The notes beneath the pieces were generated by a model. The model was not told the origin of the DNA. It did not search any database and saw nothing but the letters and a program-made list of their open reading frames with translations. DNA of 64,000 nucleotides from Candidatus Scalindua sp. (GTDB lineage: Bacteria > Planctomycetota > Brocadiia > Brocadiales > Scalinduaceae), in assembly GCA_031316155.1 (NCBI GenBank), contig JALDRB010000003.1, positions 1 to 64,000 of the forward strand. The letters run 5' to 3'. The position numbers were made by a program, and so were the translations under genes. Below, one piece after another: positions 9,167 through 17,902 of this stretch; the stretch's first letter is position 1; every line of letters begins with the position of its first letter.

Positions 9167-10531
9167 ATGAAAATTCTTTTAGTAAATCCATTCCAAATAC
9201 ACCTTGTTAATAAAAAAGGACGTATTTACAATCGCACCTGGACTCCTCTTGATCTTGCAAATTGCGGTGCTATACTTGAAAGAGAAGGTATTGATGTTGC
9301 CATCCTTGACGCAAATGCTGAACAGTACGGACCAGATGAGGTAGCAAAACGGGCAATAGGGTATGACAAAGTTTTCATTACCTCTACCAGTTTAGACAGA
9401 TGGCAATGTCCCTTTCTGGATATCAATCCATTCCTGGAAACTGTGAAAGCTCTTAAAGGAGTGGTTTCTGAAGTATATGTTGCAGGAAGCCACGGTACTG
9501 TCAGACCTGTAGAAATGCTTGAAGTAACGGGAGCGCGAGCAATTATCCGGGGAGAACCTGAACTCACGGTATTAGACCTATGTAATAATAGTAAACTTTC
9601 TGAAATTTGTGGAATTACTTATCAGGCAGGAAAAGAGGTTTTAAGTAATCCTGATCAAACACCAGTCAACCTGAATGAATTACCTATACCAGCCTTTCAC
9701 TTATTGCCAATGGAGAAGTATAATTATGAGATTATGGGCAATCATTTCTGTCTTTTCGAAATGACAAGGGGATGTGCTTCAAAATGTGGTTTTTGCCTCT
9801 TAAAACCTTATGGATCAGGTGTCCGGAGAAAGTATATTGATAGACTGATTCCAGAAATTGAATATGCTATCAACAAATTCGGGGTTCGGAAAGCATATTT
9901 CATGGATCTGGAATTTACCTTTCTTAGAAATCAAGTTATGGATCTTTGTGAGTATCTGATAAAAACAAATTATAAGTTTCAATGGTGTTGTCAGACACGT
10001 TTTGACCTTGTGGATGAAGAGTTACTTCATCAGATGAAGAAAGCGGGGTGCCGTTTGATACACTTTGGTGTTGAAGCAGGTAGTGATAGGATGCTAGAAA
10101 TAATCAACAAAGGTATAACCATGAAGGATATACGGGAGGGTATGAAAAAAGTAAAGACTGTAGGCATAAATACCGCATGCTTCTTTATGATTGGTTTTCA
10201 AGAATCTGAATGGAGAGATATGGAAGATATCATTAAATTTGCGAAGGAAATTAGTCCGGATTATCCGGTATTCCACATAGTTGCTCCATATCCCGGAACA
10301 GTACTTTATGAAAGAGTAAAGGAAAATGGTGAGGTTAATTTTAGTGACAATTCTCTTTTTCCGGAAGCAATTGTCGGAAATTTCACACTGGATGAACTTA
10401 GAAAAATTACTCGAAAAGCATACTTCCAATACTACTTTCGTCCTTCGTATATATTGTCCCGTCTGGCAAAGGGGCAATTTGATATACTTCAGAACCAGTG
10501 TAAACTCTTTTGGTCTTTTGTAAAAAGCTGA
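9167..10531 (+). CDS. B12-binding radical SAM protein
   Basis: 454 residues starting two bases after the GT2 gene. The N-terminal cobalamin-binding-like domain begins MKILLVNPF and has EREGIDVAILDANAEQYGPD and YVAGSHGTVRP. The radical SAM core has MTRGCASKCGFC (cysteines near residues 203, 207, 210), followed by IHFGVEAGSDRMLEIINKGI and a YPGTVLYERV segment typical of the family. Tight spacing indicates co-translation with the GT2 gene. It probably modifies a lipid or glycan precursor in the same pathway, but the reaction is unknown. Confidence 0.9.
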   Translation: MKILLVNPFQIHLVNKKGRIYNRTWTPLDLANCGAILEREGIDVAILDANAEQYGPDEVAKRAIGYDKVFITSTSLDRWQCPFLDINPFLETVKALKGVVSEVYVAGSHGTVRPVEMLEVTGARAIIRGEPELTVLDLCNNSKLSEICGITYQAGKEVLSNPDQTPVNLNELPIPAFHLLPMEKYNYEIMGNHFCLFEMTRGCASKCGFCLLKPYGSGVRRKYIDRLIPEIEYAINKFGVRKAYFMDLEFTFLRNQVMDLCEYLIKTNYKFQWCCQTRFDLVDEELLHQMKKAGCRLIHFGVEAGSDRMLEIINKGITMKDIREGMKKVKTVGINTACFFMIGFQESEWRDMEDIIKFAKEISPDYPVFHIVAPYPGTVLYERVKENGEVNFSDNSLFPEAIVGNFTLDELRKITRKAYFQYYFRPSYILSRLAKGQFDILQNQCKLFWSFVKS

Positions 10532-10676
10532 AGTACGTATTTCTTCAATAAAATTGTTTAACATATCATAAGAATCATAATAAAAATTGAAACTATACAA
10601 TTACCTTAGCTACTATATAACCAACTATTAAGGTAACTCTAGTTAGAGGTACGCATTAGATTATTTTATAGATTTT

Positions 10677-12872
10677 ATGTTATTCAGGATTTTGCAAATT
10701 GTATTCTTGTCCTTAGGTGCAACTTCATTTGCATGGGCATTCATAGATCAAAGGTTTAGAGACACGGAAGGATTCCTTGACGGAGGTTTTTGTCTGCCTG
10801 TTTCTATTGGTATCTCTTTAATTATTTATGGTTGTGCAATATCAGGGCGATTGAAAAGAGCAGCCTTTTGGTTTGCTCTCGCCATTGTTGGACAGGCAGT
10901 CTCTCTCCAACTGATTGACGCCGGACCATTTGTCAGATATCAACACTATAAGTCTTTTCATAACATCTTGACGGAGACTAATCCAATACTGCTTTTTTTC
11001 CTGTCAGCTCAAACAATTCTTGTCATGATGGGTTTTAGAGTTATTTGGTCAAATATAAAGGCTTGGTTTACCAGTAATTTTAAAAAGTGGCAAATTCTGG
11101 GCATTGGACTGATTTTCATTCTATTCAGTGCGACTGTGTCACGTGAGAAATCCGCTTATTTTGCAGAACTTCCTTTTGCGGCATTTATACAAACTATAAA
11201 CCTGGGAACCATTATTTTAATGATGTGGCACTTTCCAGACGGAACATTAGTGTCTCTAAGGCGTAAATTAGATAACCTCTTGATGCGGTCAGAAAATGAT
11301 GGAGATTCTTTTTGTATTGATCGCTTTGTAATAATTGCCGCTTTATGGGTAACATCGCTTGCAGTCATTCTCAGTATTTTCTCATATGAAAGACATCCAC
11401 ATATTGCAGATGAGGTCGGCTATCTCCTTCATGCCAAATATTTTGCGAATGGAATGCTCACGATGCCGGCACCTCCGGTACAGGAAGCATTTAACATTGA
11501 CCTGATGCAGTACGAAGCGGACAGGTGGTATTCTCCTGTTCCACCTGGTTGGCCCGCAATTTTATCACTTGGTGTGATAATAGGAGCACCATGGATTGTC
11601 AACCCGATACTTGCAGGTATTAATGTATTGCTTGCTTACACTCTAATACGAGCGCTATATGATCGAAACACGGCAAGGATTTCCATACTGTTGCTGAGTG
11701 TGTCGCCATGGTATTTATTTATGTCCATGAACTTTTTGACCCACACATTTACCCTTACCTGTTCTTTGGTTGGTGCGGTTGCTGTAATACGGGCGAGAAG
11801 GACAGGAAAAATACTTTGGGGGTGCATTGGTGGCATTGCTGTAGGCATGCTGTTTCAGGTTAGACCACTCGACGGCTTAGTCATTGCGAGCCTTTTAGGC
11901 CTTTCTGTAATCGGTATAATAGGAGGCAAGAGATTGAAGATCACTTCAATTGGGGCATTTGCTCTTGGGGCTATATTTTTAGGATTGGTAGCACTGTCTT
12001 ATAACAATCACCTGACAGGTAATCCGCTTAAAAATCCTATTAATGCATATGCTGACAAAGTTTTTAGACCTAATGCAAATGCACTTGGGTTTGGTCCAGA
12101 CCGTGGTCTGGATACTTCTGAAGGTTGGGCTCACGATCCGTTTCCGGGGCATGGGTTATTAGACGTCCTGGTAAACTCTAACCTCAATACTTTTTCAGTA
12201 AATATAGAACTATTCGGATGGAGCACGGGATCCTTGATTTTAATGGCTTTAATGTTCTTTTCAGGAAGAAAGAGGAAAAGCGATTACCTCATGATAACTG
12301 TAATTGTTCTTATTGTTGGTACTTATTCACTGTACTGGTTTAGCGGTGGGCCTGATTTTAGTGCAAGATATTGGTACCTGACTATTATACCATGTGTTGT
12401 CTTAACGGTGAGAGGTATTCACGTTTTGACTGACAAAATAAGGCTTGATTCAGAACGCACTATCAACGATAGTTCAATTGTGGTTTTAGGGGTATTATTA
12501 GTGATTTCATTAACACTCATAAATTTCTTTCCCTGGAGGGCCATAGATAAATATCATCACTATCGAGGCATGAGACCTGATATTCGTCACCTTGCAAATG
12601 AATACGGTTTTGGGAAGAGTATAGTATTAATTCGCGGTGACAGACATCCTGATTATGCATCAGCTGCAACATATAATCCTGTGAATCTTCATGAATGTGT
12701 ACCTGTATATGCATGGAATAGAAATACAGAAGTCAGGGCTCAGGTTTTAAAAGTTTATCATGACCGCCCTGTATGGTTTGTGGATGGACCTTCAATAACT
12801 AATAACGGGTTCAAGGTAATTGCAGGTCCACTTTCGGTATCTGAAATAATAGCAAAAGACAATGGCAAATAA
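10677..12872 (+). CDS. Large GT39-like (GT-C) membrane protein
   Basis: 731 residues with about 14 membrane segments. Four N-terminal helices precede a GT39-like core that starts with PHIADEVGYLLHAKYFANG (the acidic first-loop motif, DE) and includes YSPVPPGWPAILSLG and VRPLDGLVIASLLGL. A C-terminal soluble tail follows (NEYGFGKSIVLIRGDRHPDY onward). The N-terminal extra helices make it longer than usual PMT_2 proteins. It is separated from the preceding gene by about 145 bases in which no gene is seen. Glycosyltransferase function is likely from the fold; donor and acceptor are unknown. Confidence 0.72.
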   Translation: MLFRILQIVFLSLGATSFAWAFIDQRFRDTEGFLDGGFCLPVSIGISLIIYGCAISGRLKRAAFWFALAIVGQAVSLQLIDAGPFVRYQHYKSFHNILTETNPILLFFLSAQTILVMMGFRVIWSNIKAWFTSNFKKWQILGIGLIFILFSATVSREKSAYFAELPFAAFIQTINLGTIILMMWHFPDGTLVSLRRKLDNLLMRSENDGDSFCIDRFVIIAALWVTSLAVILSIFSYERHPHIADEVGYLLHAKYFANGMLTMPAPPVQEAFNIDLMQYEADRWYSPVPPGWPAILSLGVIIGAPWIVNPILAGINVLLAYTLIRALYDRNTARISILLLSVSPWYLFMSMNFLTHTFTLTCSLVGAVAVIRARRTGKILWGCIGGIAVGMLFQVRPLDGLVIASLLGLSVIGIIGGKRLKITSIGAFALGAIFLGLVALSYNNHLTGNPLKNPINAYADKVFRPNANALGFGPDRGLDTSEGWAHDPFPGHGLLDVLVNSNLNTFSVNIELFGWSTGSLILMALMFFSGRKRKSDYLMITVIVLIVGTYSLYWFSGGPDFSARYWYLTIIPCVVLTVRGIHVLTDKIRLDSERTINDSSIVVLGVLLVISLTLINFFPWRAIDKYHHYRGMRPDIRHLANEYGFGKSIVLIRGDRHPDYASAATYNPVNLHECVPVYAWNRNTEVRAQVLKVYHDRPVWFVDGPSITNNGFKVIAGPLSVSEIIAKDNGK

Positions 12873-13031
12873 TAATTTGATTTTCGAACTTAACCATAAA
12901 AAAGGAATAAGGATTTAATTCTTAATTTTGTGTAGTTATAGTAAAGGGGGCTCGATCCATAATTAGTATAAATAACGTACTAGAAACATGAGCAACTGTT
13001 TTATTTTAATAAGAGGATTTGTAAAATAACT

Positions 13032-14459
13032 ATGAAAGTTCTATTTATTAACAATGTGCTGGGCAGCGACTGTATCGGCAGGGTTCCATTGGGAGTTTTA
13101 TACATTTCTGCTGCACTCAGGAAGGCTGGGCATGAGACAGATATCGTTGATACCAGACATTTTAAAAATATTATTAAGAAAATTGAGGATTATAACCCTG
13201 CTGTATTACTGTTCTCTCTCCGAACCGCTTCCAGTCAGATTTATATTAATCTAAACCGTCGAATCAAAAGTGATTATCCTGAAATGGTTTCAATTTTTGG
13301 AGGACCTCATGCGACATTTTATCCTCAGATCATAGAGGGAGAAAAAACAATTGATGCAGTCTGCGTAGGAGAAGGGGAAGATGCCATAACGGAGTACATT
13401 AACCGGCTTGAAAACGGAGATGAATATCATACTACTCCTAACTTTTGGACTCGAAGAAACGGAGCTGTATATAAGAATTCTGTCAGGCCTCTTATTGGGA
13501 ACATTGACAATGTCTCATATCCGGACAGGGAACTCCTCTGCAGATATCCAAGTGTACGTGATTTTCCTGTTAGAAATTTCATTACAACAAGAGGGTGTCC
13601 TTATAGTTGTACCTATTGCTTTAACCAGGCGTATAATGAGATTTACAAAGGGCTGGGAAAACGTGTCAGGAGGAGAAGCGTAGATAATGTAATTACAGAA
13701 ATTGAAGAGGAATATCAGAGAAATCCTTTTCAGTTAGTACAGTTTGAGGACGACATTTTTGTCGTTCCCGGCAAATGGTTAGAAGACTTTTCTGAAAAAT
13801 ATCGAAGCAAGATCGGCTTACCATTTACCTGTAATGTCCGGGCAGAATTAATCACAGAAAAAGAAGTCTCGCTCATACGGAACGCGGGGTGTGTTTCTGT
13901 GTGGATTGGTGTGGAATCTGGAAGTGAAGTGGTTCGTAAAAACCTCTTAAAGCGGAATAATACCGACAGTACAACAATAAACTGTGTTAAACTATTACAA
14001 AGTGCAGGCATTTATGTTGCTACTGAAAATATTCTCGGGTTGCCGGAGACAACCCTTGATGATGATTTCAAAACATTTGAACTCAACTGTGTATTACGTC
14101 CTGGTTTTGCCAATCCATCAATATATCAACCATATCCGGGAACTGAATTAGGGCGGAGAGCCAGTGATGCCGGGATATTCTCAGGAAATTTTGATGATAT
14201 AAAAAATTTTTATAGTACAAGCAGTCTTAATATAAAACACCGAAGAGAAGTTGAAAACCTGCAGTGCCTGTTTTCATTTTGTGTAGAATTTCCTTTTCTA
14301 TCATCCTTTTTACGAAAGCTGGTTCATCTTCCTTTGAACTCCTTATATAGAGGTATGCAAACATTATGGAGAGGATACGCCTTAACACAACGTATAATTC
14401 CTGTAAAATTAGGAATAAGACAGTGGTTACATGTAGTGCGGAGATCTCTGGGCATATAA
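13032..14459 (+). CDS. B12-binding radical SAM protein
   Basis: 475 residues. The N-terminal cobalamin-binding-like domain contains PLGVLYISAALRKAGHETDIVDT and IFGGPHATFYP. TTRGCPYSCTYC (cysteines near 189, 193, 196) is the radical SAM motif. VWIGVESGSEVVRKNLLKRN and YQPYPGTELGRRASDAGIF are family signatures further on. The C-terminal 90 residues are basic and amphipathic. It lies 34 bases upstream of a second gene of the same architecture (14494). Their alignable but clearly different sequences suggest two distinct steps rather than a recent duplication. Confidence 0.9.
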   Translation: MKVLFINNVLGSDCIGRVPLGVLYISAALRKAGHETDIVDTRHFKNIIKKIEDYNPAVLLFSLRTASSQIYINLNRRIKSDYPEMVSIFGGPHATFYPQIIEGEKTIDAVCVGEGEDAITEYINRLENGDEYHTTPNFWTRRNGAVYKNSVRPLIGNIDNVSYPDRELLCRYPSVRDFPVRNFITTRGCPYSCTYCFNQAYNEIYKGLGKRVRRRSVDNVITEIEEEYQRNPFQLVQFEDDIFVVPGKWLEDFSEKYRSKIGLPFTCNVRAELITEKEVSLIRNAGCVSVWIGVESGSEVVRKNLLKRNNTDSTTINCVKLLQSAGIYVATENILGLPETTLDDDFKTFELNCVLRPGFANPSIYQPYPGTELGRRASDAGIFSGNFDDIKNFYSTSSLNIKHRREVENLQCLFSFCVEFPFLSSFLRKLVHLPLNSLYRGMQTLWRGYALTQRIIPVKLGIRQWLHVVRRSLGI

Positions 14460-14493
14460 AAATACAATAAAAAAAGAATTAAAATGTGAGATT

Positions 14494-15921
14494 ATGAAAA
14501 TCCTTTTAATATACCCTCCTATTAGAAATGAGGAGGTTTACTCAAAATACTCTAAAGCAGCACCCTGCCTGCCTCCGTTGGGAATATGCTACCTTTCAAG
14601 ATACCTTTTGGATGCCGGTTATAAGGTTAAAATAATTGATTGTGTGGTTGAGAGACTAAACCTTGACGAATTAAAGACTCGAATAGTTGATTACGCTCCA
14701 ACCATAATCGGTGTTTCTTCAACCACTGTGGCTTTTTACCATGCCAAACAGGTAATGTCACTGGTGAAAAAAATTAATCCTGAAGTCGTAACGATATTAG
14801 GAGGTGCTCATATTACTGCTTGTCAGGAAGAAACTATGAAGGAGTGTGTGGATATTGACATTGGAGTTATAGGTGAGGGAGAGAAGATATTATTAGAAAT
14901 TGTGAAAAGAATCGAGAATAACGATAAACTTACGTCTGTTAATGGCATACTCTATAGAGCTAATGGAAACATCATAAGAAATAAACCTGGCCATCCTATT
15001 CAAGATTTAGATCAGATACCATTTCCTGCGAGAGAACTATTACCAAGCCTTAGTTCTTATGTTCATACACCCTTCAGAGGAAGAGAGATGCTTCTTACAA
15101 CTACAATGATTACGAGCAGGGGATGCCCGTTCAGCTGTACATACTGCGATCAATCAGTTTTCGGGAAAAAATGGAGAAAACATAGTGCTGAGTATGTTTT
15201 CTCTGAAATGAAATATTTGAAAGAGAAATTTGATATTGGTTTCATATCTATCGAGGATGATAATTTTTCATTATATAAGCCGCGGGTTGAGGAAGTTTGC
15301 AAGAAAATTATTTCCCATTCACTGGATATTAAATGGGCATGCTCAGGGAGAGTAGATGGCTTTGATGATGACATACTTGGAATTATGAAAAAGGCTGGAT
15401 GTGAAAACATTTATGTTGGTCTGGAAAGTGGAGTGCCACGAATACAGAAACTCATTAATAAGAATATAAGTAACGAAAAAATGCTAAAAGGTATTAACTG
15501 TATCAGGAACGCGGGGATCAGGGTGGTTGGGTCATTTATTATAGGTATTCCATCAGAGACCAGGGAGGAAATAGTGCAGACTGCAAACTACGCAAGGACT
15601 CTTCCATTAGATGGAGTATCATATCATACTTTTACGCCTTATCCAAACACAGGTTTGAGAGATCTTGCATTTAAACACGGTAAGGTTAGCACAAACTGGC
15701 AGGATTACTCAGGGCACCCTCGTTCACTTCCTTATATTCCTCATGGTATGACACAAAAGGAATTGCTGGGTTTTCAGGAAAAAGCATATAAGAAGTTTCT
15801 TTTACGCCCATCATACATCTGCAAGTATTTGTTAACGCATTCTCTTAGGAATATTGTTTCAAGCGGTTGGTTATTTACAAAAGCCTTTTACTTAAATAAA
15901 AAATTCAACCTTAATAAATAA
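14494..15921 (+). CDS. B12-binding radical SAM protein
   Basis: 475 residues. It starts MKILLIYPPIRNEEVYSKYS, then PPLGICYLSRYLLDAGYKV and TILGGAHITA in the cobalamin-binding-like domain. The radical SAM motif is ITSRGCPFSCTYCD (cysteines near 211, 215, 218). IYVGLESGVPRIQKLINKNI and TFTPYPNTGLRDLAFKHGK are further family segments. It is the last of the four B12-type radical SAM genes in the locus. Substrate unknown; methylation of a lipid or glycan carbon is a reasonable guess only. Confidence 0.9.
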   Translation: MKILLIYPPIRNEEVYSKYSKAAPCLPPLGICYLSRYLLDAGYKVKIIDCVVERLNLDELKTRIVDYAPTIIGVSSTTVAFYHAKQVMSLVKKINPEVVTILGGAHITACQEETMKECVDIDIGVIGEGEKILLEIVKRIENNDKLTSVNGILYRANGNIIRNKPGHPIQDLDQIPFPARELLPSLSSYVHTPFRGREMLLTTTMITSRGCPFSCTYCDQSVFGKKWRKHSAEYVFSEMKYLKEKFDIGFISIEDDNFSLYKPRVEEVCKKIISHSLDIKWACSGRVDGFDDDILGIMKKAGCENIYVGLESGVPRIQKLINKNISNEKMLKGINCIRNAGIRVVGSFIIGIPSETREEIVQTANYARTLPLDGVSYHTFTPYPNTGLRDLAFKHGKVSTNWQDYSGHPRSLPYIPHGMTQKELLGFQEKAYKKFLLRPSYICKYLLTHSLRNIVSSGWLFTKAFYLNKKFNLNK

Positions 15922-16584
15922 TGGAATAAAAGAGCTTAATTTTACTATCAACAATTCTTGGAACGAATCATTATTTTATTGTTGGTTTGATATACATTAT
16001 TGTGATTTTCACGTTGATGGTATGATTTGTTACCTATTGCAAATATTGAGATGACCAGATTACCGTAGTGAATGGGAACCACGATGGTTCGAAATTATAA
16101 ATGACAATAACGATCCATTTTTAAACCCAAAAAAGTGTTCCCGTTTTCTTCACTCAACTACAATTTTGACAAGATGCCTCAAGTTCCTTAATTACTTCAA
16201 TATATAGCAGATCTTTCATGCAACTGTAATAGAGGGCCTCCAGTATTAACCTTAAGAATATTATTTACCGGATTTAGTAGTACAATATTAGGGTCTCGAT
16301 ACTTGAGTTGAGGATTCGGCTAATTCGTAACATTTTCTTCAAGAAGATTTTAAGGTGGACCGTAATTCAGCCTGGCAATAGGATCATTTGCTGAGATAAG
16401 AAGACAAAATAATACTTGGGGTTGTGCTATTGTTACCTCTGAATCAAATAATCGAAATGTGGTAATTACAGATAGTGCGGAGTTTATACGGCGGTACTTA
16501 AAATTAATTTGAAGCGGAGCCATCACAATTTGGGTAACGAGTAGTAGTAGCATCTTTGATCCTCCATGCCTTTATCAATTATTT
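15922..16584 (+). other. Non-coding interval, nothing recognised
   Basis: About 660 bases between a radical SAM gene and the MBOAT gene with no convincing ORF on either strand, no RNA gene I recognise and neither dispersed repeat family. It marks a break between the radical SAM/GT part and the acyltransferase part of the locus. Confidence 0.5.
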
Positions 16585-17142
16585 ATGTCCTTTGAATTTT
16601 CTTTATTCTCGTTCAAATTTATGGCTTTGGCAATTACGGCCATTCTACTGCTGGTATTCTTTGCAGGAAAAGTTCGTCAATATGTTTTTTTAATGATAAA
16701 CATTTGTTTCGTATGGAAAATGATACTTGGATTTCAGGGTTTCCTGTCTTCAATTATTTTTTGCCTTATAGGGTATGGTCTGATCTATGGAAGCTTGAAC
16801 AATCCTCGCAGAACATATACATTCTTTTTACCTGTTTATGTCCTACTGTTCATCTATATGCGGAGATATGGCTTTCTTGACTGGGTTGTTCCGGAAAGTT
16901 TGTTGACAAACGTACTCAGCACAATAGGCCTCAGCTTTCTTTTGTTTAAGATTTTACATGTCATGATAGAAGCTGGTAGCGGTACCCTTCATAAATTTGA
17001 TTTTCTAACCTTTCTTAACTATTGTCTGAATTTTACTACCTTTATGATGGGGCCGATTCAACGATATGATGATTATTACAATCAATGGCACGGTGAAAAA
17101 AAGCAATTGCTAATACACTTGAGGCTCACATTGATTCTGTAA
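16585..17142 (+). CDS. MBOAT O-acyltransferase, N-terminal half (frameshifted)
   Basis: Five or six membrane helices, then NYCLNFTTFMMGPIQRYDDYYNQW, the MBOAT segment with conserved GP(I/L)xRY. It stops 14 codons after GEKK. The rest of the protein is in the -1 frame: from G17103 the frame reads AIANTLEAHIDSVIRILVGL and continues into the ORF ending at 17801. Joined, the two halves give about 405 residues, close to the normal length of AlgI/DltB-like membrane O-acyltransferases. These enzymes transfer acyl groups to extracellular polysaccharides with a partner SGNH protein, which is encoded just downstream. Confidence 0.8.
   Translation: MSFEFSLFSFKFMALAITAILLLVFFAGKVRQYVFLMINICFVWKMILGFQGFLSSIIFCLIGYGLIYGSLNNPRRTYTFFLPVYVLLFIYMRRYGFLDWVVPESLLTNVLSTIGLSFLLFKILHVMIEAGSGTLHKFDFLTFLNYCLNFTTFMMGPIQRYDDYYNQWHGEKKQLLIHLRLTLIL
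17096..17103 (+). other. A AAA AAG heptamer at the MBOAT frame change
   Basis: Seven A residues followed by G, read as GAA AAA AAG in the upstream frame. This gives exactly the X XXY YYZ heptamer A AAA AAG known from the dnaX -1 frameshift. A -1 slip here continues into the downstream MBOAT frame with no intervening stop. The same sequence is also where a one-base homopolymer deletion, real or from sequencing, would occur. Confidence 0.6.
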
Positions 17143-17801
17143 TACGTATACTTGTTGGTTTAGTTAAGGCCTATATTCTTGCAGCATGGATTCAACCATA
17201 TGCATTGTTGCCAGGAGTAAACATTGCGGAAATGACTATTGCTGAGATGCTTATAAGTATCTATGCCTTTTACTTTTTTTTATTTTTAAACTTTTCCGGT
17301 TATTGTGACGTGGTAATTGGTATTGGAAGTCTTTTTGGTGTACGGCCACCTGAAAATTTCAACAAACCGTATCTTGCAAGGAATGCTTCTGATTTCTGGC
17401 TTCGTCAACACAGATCACTTACCCTCTGGCTTACAGATTATGTGTTTTCTCCACTTTATAAACGAACACTAACGTCACAAAGTTTTTTTGCAAAACCTGT
17501 TGTTGCATTTAACGCAAGCCTTATAGTGACAATGATCGTATCTGGTTTCTGGCATGGAACAACCTTAGCTTTTTTGTTTTTTGGCCTTTCCCATGGAATT
17601 TTCCTGGTTATATACCATAGTTGGAATACGTTCCTGACCAATGCATACGGGAAAAAATGGGTCAGGAAATGGAGACAAAACTGGTTTGTATACGCAGGTG
17701 GTGTGTTTCTCACATTTAACGCAACAGCATTAGCGTTTGTATTTTTTAATCTTAGTTGGGACGAATCATTTATATTTTTTGGGAGGTTATTAGGGCTATG
17801 A
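17103..17801 (+). CDS. MBOAT O-acyltransferase, C-terminal half (frameshifted)
   Basis: Continuation of the acyltransferase in the -1 frame; the first ATG in this frame is at 17205. It carries LNFSGYCDVVIGIGSLFGV, PENFNKPYLARNASDFWLRQH (conserved N-P-Y...S..FW.R.H) and VSGFWHGTTLAF, where the invariant catalytic histidine of the MBOAT family is seen in FWHG. The stop codon (17799-17801) overlaps the ATG of a 34-codon ORF as ATGA. Because all catalytic features are kept, the protein may still be made if frameshifting or slippage occurs. Confidence 0.8.
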   Translation, partial: AIANTLEAHIDSVIRILVGLVKAYILAAWIQPYALLPGVNIAEMTIAEMLISIYAFYFFLFLNFSGYCDVVIGIGSLFGVRPPENFNKPYLARNASDFWLRQHRSLTLWLTDYVFSPLYKRTLTSQSFFAKPVVAFNASLIVTMIVSGFWHGTTLAFLFFGLSHGIFLVIYHSWNTFLTNAYGKKWVRKWRQNWFVYAGGVFLTFNATALAFVFFNLSWDESFIFFGRLLGL

Positions 17802-17902
17802 GACTCAGGATTGTTCTGAGACTCCTTGCATTGGTTTCGCTAATTATCATACTTTTCCTATTTGCTGTAGCGGAGATGGACTTTGTTTACACGGGATTTT
17901 AA
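17798..17902 (+). CDS. Small single-helix membrane protein (34 aa)
   Basis: The ATG overlaps the MBOAT stop codon (ATGA), which points to translational coupling. The 34 residues are a basic start (MRLRIVLRLL), one hydrophobic helix and an aromatic end, DFVYTGF. Size, position beside an acyltransferase and the aromatic tail recall the small DUF5989-type proteins of bacterial glycan clusters, but the similarity is too short to be sure. Its last 20 bases overlap the next gene's proposed TTG start. Confidence 0.4.
   Translation: MRLRIVLRLLALVSLIIILFLFAVAEMDFVYTGF

Noticed and set aside
1-15921. Ladderane lipid cluster for the radical SAM genes
   Set aside because: No fatty-acid synthesis genes (FabF, FabZ, acyl carrier protein) or desaturase-like genes are here; the neighbours are glycosyltransferases and a flippase.
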